A DNA stretch of 64,000 nucleotides from NCBI GenBank assembly GCA_025201805.1, contig MU619260.1, forward strand, positions 45,904-109,903, read 5' to 3'. Each line of letters opens with the position of its first letter. Position 1 is the stretch's first letter. The notes beneath the pieces are model-generated. The model ran no database searches, was not told the origin of the DNA, and saw only the letters and a list, made by a program, of their open reading frames with translations. The position numbers were made by a program, and so were the translations under genes. Source of the stretch: Parasitella parasitica. Its lineage: Eukaryota > Mucoromycota > Mucoromycetes > Mucorales > Mucoraceae. Below are positions 33,477 through 44,132 of this stretch, in pieces.

Positions 33477-35409
33477 TTAGTGCATGAAGAGCATACCAGA
33501 GCCTTCATAGACAGCAGCAATCTTTTGGATGGCGTTGATGTAAGCAGCAGATCTGAAATCAACCTTCTTGAGCTCAGCAGTTTGTCTGGTTTCTTGACAA
33601 GCTTGGATCATGGTGTCTTCAAGACCAGAGTAGACTAAATCAGCCTCCTCAGCACCGTGAACAATAGCCTTGCGCTCGGCCTCAGTCAAGGCACGACCGG
33701 CATTTTCCTCGACAAGAGCAACGACCTTGGAACGAGCACGTTCATCCCACTTCTTGTTCATACGACCGAATCTAACGTGAGACAAGTTCTTGAGCCATTC
33801 AAAGTATGAGACGGTGACACCACCAGCGTTGAGAAGCAAGTCGGGAACAACGACCTTGCCGGAGGCTTCAAGGATATCGTGGGCAGAAGGAGTGACAGGG
33901 CCGTTGGCACCTTCACCGATGACCTTGGCCTTGATGTTGGCAACATTGCGCAAGCCAATTTGACGTTCGAGGGCTGCAGGGATGAGAATGTCACATTCAG
34001 CTTCCAAAATCTTGGTGGATTCTTCAAAGATTTGAGCAGTGTTGGAGTAGCCCTTGAAGGTGTTGTTGGCCTTGTAGTACTTGTGGAGCTCTTCAACGTT
34101 CAAACCGTTGGGGTCGTAGATGGCACAGTCTCTCTCACCAATACCGACAATCTTGGCGCCGTTCTCTTCAAAGAACTTGGCGGCAAAGTAACCGACATTA
34201 CCGAAACCTTGGACGACAACAGTGTTGTCAGCCATGTTACCGCTGACACCGGTCTTCTTTTGGACTTCGGGGTAGCTGAGGAACTCGCGAATACCATAGT
34301 AGACACCCAAACCAGTAGCTTCGTTACGGCCACGAACACCACCTAAGGACAAGGGCTTACCTGTAACGCAGCCAGCAGAGTTGACATCACCAACATTGAA
34401 TTGAGAGTAGGTGTCCATGATCCAGGCCATTTCTCTGGGGCCAGTTCCAACATCGGGAGCAGGGACATCAACACCTGTATTGGGAAGGGGTGGGGTGGGG
34501 GTGGGGGTGTGGTTAATACAAAAGATTTTGCGTATATGTTCAAAAAGACCTAAACATTACCAGGACCAATAAACTTCTTTTGGCATAATTCCATAGTGTA
34601 ACGACGAGTGATTCTTTCCAATTGCTCGACAGAGTACTTTTTAGGGTCGATCTTGATACCGCCCTTGGCACCACCGACTGCAGATGTTGTTTAGAATTGC
34701 AATATTGCCATGAATTGTCAATTTATACTTACAGGGAACATCAACAACGGCACACTTGTAGGTCATAAGAGAGGCCAAAGCTGCAAGACACGAGTGATTT
34801 AGTCCCAACCGACAATGTAGCAGCAGACGCGTGCTCCTTACCTTCAACTTCTTGTAAGTCAACTTCCTCGGAGAAACGAATACCACCCTTGACAGGCAAA
34901 CGATGGCGAGAGTGTTGAGCACGGTAACCTTTTTTCGACAAGCTATTGTCAATACAAACATTCACATTACACGGAATTTATCTGCATTTTTCAAGTACCT
35001 TCAATTACTTCATATTTGCCATTCTCGACTTCAATGGGGAAAGTGACACGGAGGACACTGTCAACGGCACGAAGATGGGCCAGAGTGTGAGGCTTAACTT
35101 CGCTGAGGCTAGCAGCATGGTCATAGTACTTTTCGACGGATTGCAAGAAAGAAGGCTCGTCATTTTTGCAGGCAGCTTGAGTGGCGGCTATCATAGGTGC
35201 GTAAGGATTTAATGTGAGGCATTGAATAGTCAAATGGACTTACCAGTGGTCAATGATCTGGCAACTGAAGGGAGAACAACACGGTTAAGAGCTTGGGGGG
35301 CGACCAAGGGACGGGCAGTAGCACTATACATGTTGCAACAGCAAATTAGCCATTGAACGACATGTCGACATATGGCGACTTACGGTAAGCGTTTCAAGAG
35401 GAAAGCCAT
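33477..35409 (-). CDS. Glutamate dehydrogenase, animal GLUD1-type, mitochondrial
   Basis: The start is MAFLLKRL (ATG at 35409), followed by an Arg/Ala-rich presequence. Exons read clearly from 33477-34474, 34561-34677 and 34733-34780, then upstream from 34842. The dimerisation/catalytic part has [52 protein letters not shown] (catalytic Lys region) and [18 protein letters not shown]. The Rossmann domain has [10 protein letters not shown]. The C-terminus is [28 protein letters not shown], and no extended antenna is evident. It oxidatively deaminates glutamate to 2-oxoglutarate. The length of about 500 residues separates it from the 115-kDa yeast Gdh2. Codon choice is strongly biased towards C-ending codons, as in highly expressed genes. 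The intron at 34560-34475 is C-rich. Confidence 0.92.
34487..34507 (+). other. G-quadruplex motif in an intron
   Basis: Four G tracts of 4, 4, 5 and 5 bases are separated by single T. They lie on the strand opposite the glutamate dehydrogenase transcript; the transcript carries the C-rich complement just before the 3' splice site. Confidence 0.85.
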
Positions 35410-38400
35410 GTTGAAAAATTTGGATTAATTGGTTTTGGATAAAGAAGAAAGGGGAAAGGAAGAGGATTCCAGATATTTATATGAAAATCACCAGCGGATA
35501 AAACGGAGTACGTTGGTCTTGACACAAATAAAGCTTCTTTTTTTTTTCTGTACCTCTGCTAAAGCGTGTCTTCAATCGGTTCCCTAGCTTTTCTCCACAT
35601 TTAGAAGTTTTCAATATCTATCTTGTCCTGCTTCTCAAAGTCTATAGATGGAAGAATACGGAAATCGCCTGGTTATGGTCAGAAAGACCAAGTCTCTTCT
35701 TTTACCAAAAATGGCTTCTTGTTTGTAATAGGCCGTGGGAAACGTCTCTTTAACACAATTTATACTCTCACACGATTCCAACTGCTTGAGCAGACAGAAA
35801 ACGGTAGTAGATCATCGTTTTTCATGAGGCAAAGAGCAGCTGAGGAACAGGATAAAACTATTAAATGTCATGTGTTATCTATCTGCCACTCCGAACTGTG
35901 TACATCTTATTTGTTGCCTTTAAAGGACGGGTATCTTTTTTGCAACAAGAAGGGTATTTGTTGCAAGTAGTACACCTAGCGTTTGGCTTTATCAGATTAA
36001 AGACTTGAATTCCAATTCAAATACCTCAAAATACACACTAGTATGAATATATAGCAAAAAATATAAATGTACAGGTGTATACATGGCACTGCTTCCCAAG
36101 CAGAAGATGGAAAGGGTAATATACTCGGATTACATTAAATTTTAAGAGTTGCCTTATTTTGGAGTATAGCAATGGGACCCTTTTTCTGATATACCCCTCA
36201 GATGTGCCTTTGTACCTGACTTGATAAAGATTGTAGATTCAATCATCCAATAGGCATTGTTTATACAATGTAGAAAACAAAAGGCACAGACTCTTCGGTT
36301 GATTTCGTATCCTTTATTTTCAATTACCATCATGAAACGGAACTTTTTGGTGGATATAACGAAACAGCCCAATCCGATACACTTTTTTAATACTGTACTT
36401 TAGTTTTACAGTTCAAATTTGAATAACTCTTATAGTTTTAGTTTGAGAACTTTACATTGCTTTTGTAATTATACTTGAAACCCGGCTGGTATTCTAAAAT
36501 CCATTTATACCCTTTTTTTTTTTTTTACAATCTAATAAGCGAAGGATGGCTTTTACGCTGGTATATTTCTTTTGAAGGCTGTAACCTGCCTCATTGGTGT
36601 TTACGTGCTCAACTTTGTCCTCTTGAAATAGTTGCACAAAGTTATGTATAAAACTTTAAATTATCGAAAACAAGATATTGTGTCAATTATAAGCAAGAAT
36701 AGACAATGATAAGATAAACTTGGTAGTGTATTAGGAAGATCCGCGTTTTTGACGTTATAGACTTGTGGCAATGGTTGACTACATTTGTACATCTCCTTTC
36801 AGAATCGGATACTTATCAATCCAGAAATATATAAAACAAATAAAGACACAAGATGGGATTTACTAAAACCATGGTTTACATATTCACTAATCGCGAAAAA
36901 GCTCAGATTATTACCGTATCGCTCATCATATTTTAAAAGTGTAATTAAGTCCCACATTTCAATTTAAATTACTGTATATATGCTAGCTGAGCAGGTATCT
37001 AATAACTAATGAAACTCGAGCAAATGAAATCACAATTAAATGTCCAGAAATTTTCTTTTTGCATTGGTTCGCATTACCGTATAAAAGAATATGACATCTA
37101 AATATTCTGACCTACCTTGTCATAGATACCTGATGTGAGTTGTATTTGAATATTATAACATATACTGAAGTGGAATACAAATCATTACATACCGCTGTTT
37201 GTATTCTGCACAAAGCTCTCCTCAGAATTAAGAATCAAGCATTGCTATCAAATTTAATTTTATATAAATACGTCCAAAAAGTAATTTTGGCCCTGGTTCC
37301 AAGGTTTAGTGTACCAAATGCTGTTTATTAAAAACACATCATGGAAGGAGAAGAGAAAATACTAGCTAACATTAATGATAAAGACAAACTAATGTACTGC
37401 CTGCCGGTGAGAAGTCATTCTTGGGAAACAAGTTCAATCCTAAATACGGCAAAAAAGTTATCCTTGCGCGTTTTGCTTGCTTTTACAGCCAACAAGATTA
37501 ACTTTGAGATGTTGCAATATAACTTATCCAATTCACACTACACCTGTATATCAGCATGGATTCCCTTTTTATGCTTCTTAACTTTCCAATGATGGCATTT
37601 GTAGGTGTGTAACTTGCCAAACCACTGCACGCTCCGAATTTGAAAATTGCCTTTGCACCTCGTATTATATGAATTTTAAACTGTAGAAACTTGCTTAAAC
37701 TGGGGAGCCAAAGTACATTCTCACTGAGTCTAAGATACCCCAGATCAATATGCGCAAGTTCAGAAAACTTTTTGCTATTACTAATAATGCCGAGATAGTC
37801 CTTGAAACGTTTTGTGTTTGCTAAGTGGTTTTGTACATCCTCTCAAAAATGAGTTACACTACTGCTTTTCGTATAATACAGCCTTGTAGATCAAAGCAGC
37901 ATGTCCTTTATACATACTTCATATATTCAAAGAATAACCAAATCAAAAGATGCTTTCATTTTAGACCAAGTTGTCCTTTTTGGAACAACAATAATGGCTT
38001 TTTTCAAGAAAAAAACAAGGTTTAATGTAAGTGTAGTTGAGTCATGCACAACATTACAAGCATTAGATGAGCCTTCCATTGTCAAGAACTCCAACTTCTG
38101 GTCCAACGATGTACTTCTTTTCATTAAAGACGTTTAGCTTTAAATCTTGGTTGCTTAATTGCATTTAAAGTGAAGCAGTCGATGGTCTACAAAGCACCCA
38201 CCTTGAAAGCATTTAATACTAACAATACCGTTGATTCTAACCCTGGTGATGCCGACGACTCTAGCCCTGAAGATGCAGAGGTACCGCAAAAGAATAGAAA
38301 AATTACCAAGCCTTCCCAACATCTTTAGCACTAATCTCCCGCAAACAACGTTACTAGATACTATCAAAAGAACACTTGAACAAGCATCCGGTTATGAATC

Positions 38401-39840
38401 AACGTACAGCAAGTAAGTTGTAATTTTTTTTTATGTGGAATATCAATTTGACAACAATTAGTGGCGAGATGCAACTAGTGCCTACAGACGGTCGAAATGC
38501 ACTAGATGTCCCACTAAACCCTTAAACATATAATGTATGCGTACAAACAAGCTCTAACAAGAGTATGGTTCTCTGCTCCATCTGTCTTGTAAGGGCTTAC
38601 ACACTTGACATACTCTGTCCTCAAGGCACATGCCCTTGGACTATTGCGAATTGCCAATTCCATTAAGCGATACTACAGATTTAGCCACGCATTGGTTTCC
38701 CCAGATGATTTTATCTGACAAAAATCTTGGTAACAAACTTTTGATAGATTGGACACCTCATTGGCTCCTGTCGAGGACAAACAAAGCAAGAGGAATAAGG
38801 GACCCTTGGAGTTAGACTTATAACGATGACAGAAGGTTTGCCGGGAGCTAGCATTCATCATTTAACTATATGCAATGAGTTGGCGCAAATATTTACACGA
38901 AGCGGAGAAGGTTAGAGCTTTCAAAAAAAAAAAAAAAAAAAGTACAATATACCAAAAGCACCATCTCTAAAGGTGGGGTGGTGGTTACTGGAAATAGTAT
39001 TCCGTTGACCGAACGGATGGTTACCCCCCCCCCGACCCCCGAGAGTGCACAAATGCACTGATGAAGCCTTTTAATTCTGTGGGGGTTGTTAGGCCCAGAA
39101 CAGGCTGAGAGTTTCGAGCATTGAAATGTAAAAAAAGACAACGAGATTGAACGACCAGTATCAAAATACAATACATTCCCTTTTATGAACCTCTAAATGT
39201 TCAAAAAAATTATTCTGCCTCGTCTAAACCAATCCTTCGCATGCAGATAATGTCAAATGACAAACAAAGTATTATAAATTAGAGCATCTCCAACAGCGAT
39301 GCTAAACAAAAAGCCATTTAAAGCATCCCATATCCCTTTTTTTTTTTTTACAACCTGGAAATGTTTTGTCTGCTTTTTTTGGTAATTGTCTCTGCTTACT
39401 TACTGTTGCTTTGCTTTTTTGTCTCTGAAGCTCTTTGAATTACTCCCTTGGCTCTTGCATCCATTGTATTCTCTTTTACTATTTTACTCTTCTCTTTTCT
39501 TCTTTATGCAAAGTCGTTCTACTTTCAAACAGGAGCTGGTGCTCACTACTTTTATTCAGCCCACATTTATATATTTTATACTATGAACCTCACACTTCTA
39601 ACATTAATATGAGCATTCAGGACAGAAATACTGGCCATTTTAGAAAATGTTAATAAAGTTTGTATAGATAGTTAAACTTTATACACTATACCCTTTTTTT
39701 TTCGAGTATCCACTGTGTTGATCGTAATGCACTTTGAGATTTTGTATTGAGCCTAATTTTTCAAATTCAACATAATACATCACTAAATGTTGTAAGTTCA
39801 TCCCTTCTTTTTCTTTCCTGAATTTACTCCTCACACATAT
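35410..39840. other. Gene-poor region with possible decayed repeats
   Basis: Over 4.4 kb only short ORFs occur, for example 35623-35970 (+) and 37901-38137 (+), with no domain I recognise. Pieces at 38170-38420 and 38630-38815 have coding-like composition but broken frames, suggesting old transposon DNA. There is a C-rich stretch at 39025-39041 and an A run at 38923-38941. Confidence 0.5.
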
Positions 39841-41081
39841 ATGAAGCGTAAACTTAAAGACGATCCACCAGATAGGAAAGGAAAGAGAGCTATAAGAAGT
39901 AAATATCTAACACATACATTGTGAAAAGAATATATGTCTTACTATGTTTTAGGTGCAGATTTGAATCACCAAAAAAGAGGAGGCTGATTTGACAACACCA
40001 GGTATTCCCACCACCAACGATGCTTCGAGTTCAACAGCAAAGGCTTCTAGCTCAACAGAAAAGACTGCTAGCTCATTTAATGAGATAGCTTCTTCTTCCA
40101 GCAAAACTCTTACTTTATCTAGGAAAGTCCAACAAAAAAAAGACAAAAAAGTTGATTTAGAGGAGTTCAAGAAACAAACCAAATCCAACAAACCAATGCT
40201 GTGGCATTCATGTAAACAGACAGATCATGCGAGGTCTACCAGTAAACTCTGTCCACATCGAAAAGAAAAGAAGGTGGCTCAAGACAACGATGACGAAAAG
40301 ACAGAAGCTTTCACCATCAAGTCTTCACTTGAAACCACATGCACAAATACAACATTCATGACATCAATTGACAACTTGGTGGAGTACGCTACCAAAATTA
40401 CCCATATAGGCTCATTGTTTGCAAACTTTATTATTCTGAAATGTGCAGATGCCAATGAAGATACGCCAATCATTAGTCAAGATTTTGTTTATGTTATATT
40501 TTCTACCTTAGCAGGTAATGGGAGTAGGGCTCCTGAGTTCATCCGTCAATATTTTGAAGAGTTTAAAAATGCGTGCGAGATTGACGAGCAAATTTTAAAA
40601 TCATTGAAATCTATTGGTTATGCGACTATTCTTTCCATTTCTGCCAAGCAGTGTGAAACCCTTTTCCGAAATCATCTTTGTGAAGACAACAACGAGAAAC
40701 AACAATTCTTACTCCCGCCCTCCACCACTTGATGGATCAGTTAAGGCAAATAAAACCATCATTGCCTATGGAGATGGAAGATTTTCACTTACCATGAGAG
40801 GCAAAAGATCTGGACCTACAAAGACTATCATAAAAGCCCTTCAAAAATGTAAAGAAAATCGCGGTGTTACAGTCCAAATGGTAGACGAATACCTCACCAG
40901 TCAAGTCTGCAACAACTGCAAAAAAAAAGAAATGTTGAAAACGTTGTGCAACGATCAGCAAAGCGAAGAGTACATTCTATATTACAGTGTCAAGAAACCG
41001 CTTGTATTATTTTGGAATCGCGATATGATGGCTGCAAAACAACATCCTCAACATAATTTTACATGCAGCAAGAAACAATGA
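39841..41081 (+). pseudogene. Relic of a Fanzor-type (eukaryotic TnpB-like) transposon nuclease
   Basis: The N-terminal part (frame open 39989-40732) has a Ser-rich lead, a zinc-knuckle-like CKQTDHARSTSKLCPH and a helical domain with YATKITHIGSLFANFIILKC. From about 40740, in another frame, the C-terminal nuclease half appears: IIAYGDGRFSLTMRGKRSGPT, VQMVDEYLTSQVCNNCKKKE and FWNRDMMAAKQ. VDEY-TS--C--C followed by WNRD--AA is the RuvC-II/zinc-ribbon/RuvC-III order of TnpB and Fanzor proteins. The central part with the first RuvC Asp is missing. The second Cys pair of the zinc ribbon is replaced (YYSVKKPLVLF), and at least one frameshift divides the copy. It is inactive as it stands. No terminal repeats or guide-RNA end were identified. 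Confidence 0.65.
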
Positions 41082-41475
41082 CGCTCGTCTTTCAGCGTTC
41101 TGAATCAAAAGAATAATTGCAAGCATTGTGTGTCATTGATATTACTCTTTGATACGCCATGGGTATTCGGTTTATCCTATACACCATTACAGGTGATCAT
41201 CCTCTCACCAATTTTCTTTTGGAAATTTTAGTAAAATTAGCATGCTCTTAAGAAACCAAATAAAACTATTTTACAGATACGACCAAATAAAAACGCCTAG
41301 TAAAAACTCTTCTCCAGTTAAACGCGAGCAATGGCAACTTTTGGAAGCAGAAAGAATGTTGATATTGAAAGCACGACAGAGAAAAGCAGCAATATGACGC
41401 ATATAAATGAGAAAGTTTTTCCAACATGAGAAAGTTTCTTTTTCTGTCTTTCCTACTTAAAAACTTCTTTTTACA

Positions 41476-42047
41476 ATGTCCAACACAGCTCTCCCCAAGG
41501 TTTTTTTCGATGTATCTGCTAATGGAGAACCTCTCGGTCGTATCGTCATGGAATTGAGATCCGATGTTGTCCCCAAGACTGCTGAGAACTTCCGTGCTCT
41601 CTGTACTGGTGAGAAGGGTTTTGGTTACGAGGGCTGTTCTTTCCACCGCGTTATCCCCGAATTTATGCTCCAAGGTGGTGATTTCACCAATAACAATGGC
41701 ACTGGTGGCAAGTCTATCTATGGTGAAAAGTTCAAGGACGAGAACTTCACTCTCAAGCACACTGGTCCCGGTGATCTCTCCATGGCCAACGCCGGTCCTA
41801 ACACCAACGGTTCTCAATTCTTCATTACTACTATCAAAACCACCTGGTTAGATGGCAAGCACACTGTTTTCGGTAAGGTTACTGAAGGGTAAGTTATCTT
41901 TTTCATAGAACGCACCAAGTGGAAATTTATCCTAACGTATATATCCTGTGTTATAGCTTGGATATTGTCAAGAAAATCGAAACTTTCGGCTCCGGTTCTG
42001 GTAAAACCACAAAGAAGATAGTCATTGATAAATGTGGTCAACTTTAA
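41476..42047 (+). CDS. CPR1: Cyclophilin A, peptidyl-prolyl cis-trans isomerase
   Basis: Two exons (41476-41888, 41957-42047) encode a 167-residue single-domain cyclophilin starting [20 protein letters not shown]. The active-site and cyclosporin-contact residues are all visible: [15 protein letters not shown] (Arg, Phe, Met, Gln), [18 protein letters not shown] (Ala, Asn, Gln, Phe) and the Trp and His of [16 protein letters not shown]. It accelerates proline isomerisation in cytosolic protein folding. There is no signal or targeting extension. The CT-rich leader just upstream and the strongly C-biased codons suggest high expression. Confidence 0.96.
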
Positions 42048-42530
42048 ACAGTTTAAATAAAATGTTTGTGCTCTTTCTACTCTGAACAGCATCTTTTAAA
42101 TTGTTTTGATCATAGACAAGGCAACAGCATGCTTTCGCTAATGTTTATTGTTAGCTGAAATGGTATTTCTCCAATTCACCTAGACAATGTATAATCTCTA
42201 CTCTTGAGAGCGGCTTAAATCTTGTTTCTGAAAAGGCATGAAGTATGGTATTTTTTAAAAAATAAACTGGCTCCAATTCAATAAGTGAAATAAATCTCGT
42301 GATGGCATATAACTTAAAGTCCTGTTGCCTCCATTGACAACCCTGGTTTTTAGCCATAAAATTTGATTTTTAAAACATTCAAGTTGGCATAAGATCCGCT
42401 GGGCTATGTTCTGCGTAAAATGCAAGCTAATCACTGTCAGTGAGACACTGGGAAAAGTTAAATTTGAGTTCGCGTTTTCACATCAAACTAAATTTTCACT
42501 CCTGACCCCTCACCTCCAAGCGTTTCATTG
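42048..42530. other. Intergenic region
   Basis: The stretch holds the 3' region of the cyclophilin gene and the promoter of the HAD-type gene. Nothing further was seen. Confidence 0.5.
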
Positions 42531-43942
42531 ATGCCTGCTATCAAAGGTGTTCTTATTGATCTGAGTGGTACTATCCACATTGACAAAAAGGTTATTCCCG
42601 GTGCAATTGAAGCTATCCAACGCTTAAAAGCTAGTAAAATACCATTTAGGTGATTGAAGAACGTTCAGTTGGAATACTTTTTTAGAACTAACATTCTGCT
42701 GAACAAAAGATTTGCAACCAACACAACTAAAGTATCTTCGAAACAGCTGGTTGATAAGCTAAATGGATTAGGCCTTGATGTGGAAGAAAAAGAGGTAGGT
42801 CATATTGCTTGGATTACCTGCTGGCTTGAATAACCAGATTACTACGGTAGGTGTTCACTTCCTTATCTGCGTGTCGCGACATGATTGAAGCAAAGCAATT
42901 AAGGTAGGAATTCACCAAAAATGTTTCATAATGTGTGTGCGATTGATGCAGTCCTTAAGGCCATTTCTGATCATGGAAGATGAGGCTATGGAAGAATTCA
43001 AAGATGTCAATACGGCAAATCCTAATGCAGTGGTTGTTGGCTTGGCACCATCAAAATTTAACTATGAGAAGGTATATGCGTCCTGGACGGTTTCTACCTC
43101 TACCTTAAAGGATTTCAACACACCTACAATTATATCTAGATAGATACCACATATTTGACAACTCGACATTTTTTCAGACTTTTCTGCAAAAAAGTGTTGT
43201 CTGCACTACAGTGTTTAAATGTCGAAACACCATGTGCCCTGAAGTCTAGATGACTGATTTGATTACTATGAAAATCCTTTAGAGTTGGGGCAGAAACCGC
43301 AGACTGCCTAGTGTAAAATACATTTAATGCATGTTTGGCTTACTTTTCATGTTAAAGTTAAACAAAGCATTCCGCTTATTATCGTCCAACACAGAAACTG
43401 AACTGATTGCTGTTCACAAGGCAAGATATTTTGCGGATAAAGATGAAAAGCTCTCCATGGGGCCTGGAGGGTTTGTTCAAGGTATTCTTGTACTGAGCAA
43501 TCTACTGTGATGCTTACTCATTAATTGGTAGCACTTGAATTTGCTACAGACGTAACAGCTACTATCGTAGGTAAACCTACTATCGATTTCTTTAAATTAG
43601 CTCTGGGACAAATGTAAGATGTGCATGCATATGTGTGTATTGCTTTAATGCTTCTAAACGCTGCCTTTTATTCTAGTGGCATGCAAAACACGCCTCGACA
43701 AGTTGCTATCATCGGTGATGATGTCTTGAATGATTTGGGAGGTGGAGCTGAAGAGTTGGGCTTACATCGCTTTTTAGGTAAATCAATGCTGAATATTGCT
43801 ACCCCAATATACTGACAGCTGCATATCAGTGCAAACCGGAAAATATCGTCCAGAAGATAGCAATAGAAGCCAAGATGTAAAGGTATTCAGGTCTGTAGTA
43901 GAGGCTATAGACCATGTCATTGCGCAATATCGCAGCCCTTAA
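42531..43942 (+). CDS. HAD-superfamily phosphatase, HDHD2/LHPP-like
   Basis: A multi-exon gene starts MPAIKGVLIDLSGTIHIDKKVIPGAIEAIQRLKAS and ends VEAIDHVIAQYRSP with TAA at 43940-43942. Motif I is DLSGT, with Ser in place of the second Asp, as in HDHD2 and LHPP. Motif II is FATNTTK, the motif III region includes VGKPTIDFF, and motif IV is VAIIGDDVLNDLGGGAEELG. The C2-type cap lies between motifs II and III (AVVVGLAPSKFNYEKLNKAFRLL). The substrate is unknown for this branch; phosphohistidine/phospholysine or small phosphoesters are candidates. One intron, about 43073-43358, is unusually long for this locus (nearly 290 nt against 50-90 elsewhere). Confidence 0.82.
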
Positions 43943-44132
43943 AAAGGCAAATCAAGGGGATACAAAAGTGCAATCTCGTGCTGGAATTTTTTCAAGCCTT
44001 TTTTTTTTTCCCTCCATTCCCACTATTACACATCTCTAGCTTTGCATATATCCTTCTTCTTCTCTTTTTTTTTTTTTTGAAACAGGCAGATACAAAAAGT
44101 TAATCATTAGGCAATCATAATAAAACAAAAGA

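Noticed and set aside
35623..35970. 115-codon plus-strand ORF
   Set aside because: No domain, no conserved motif, and surrounding frames are closed; it may be chance or old repeat DNA.
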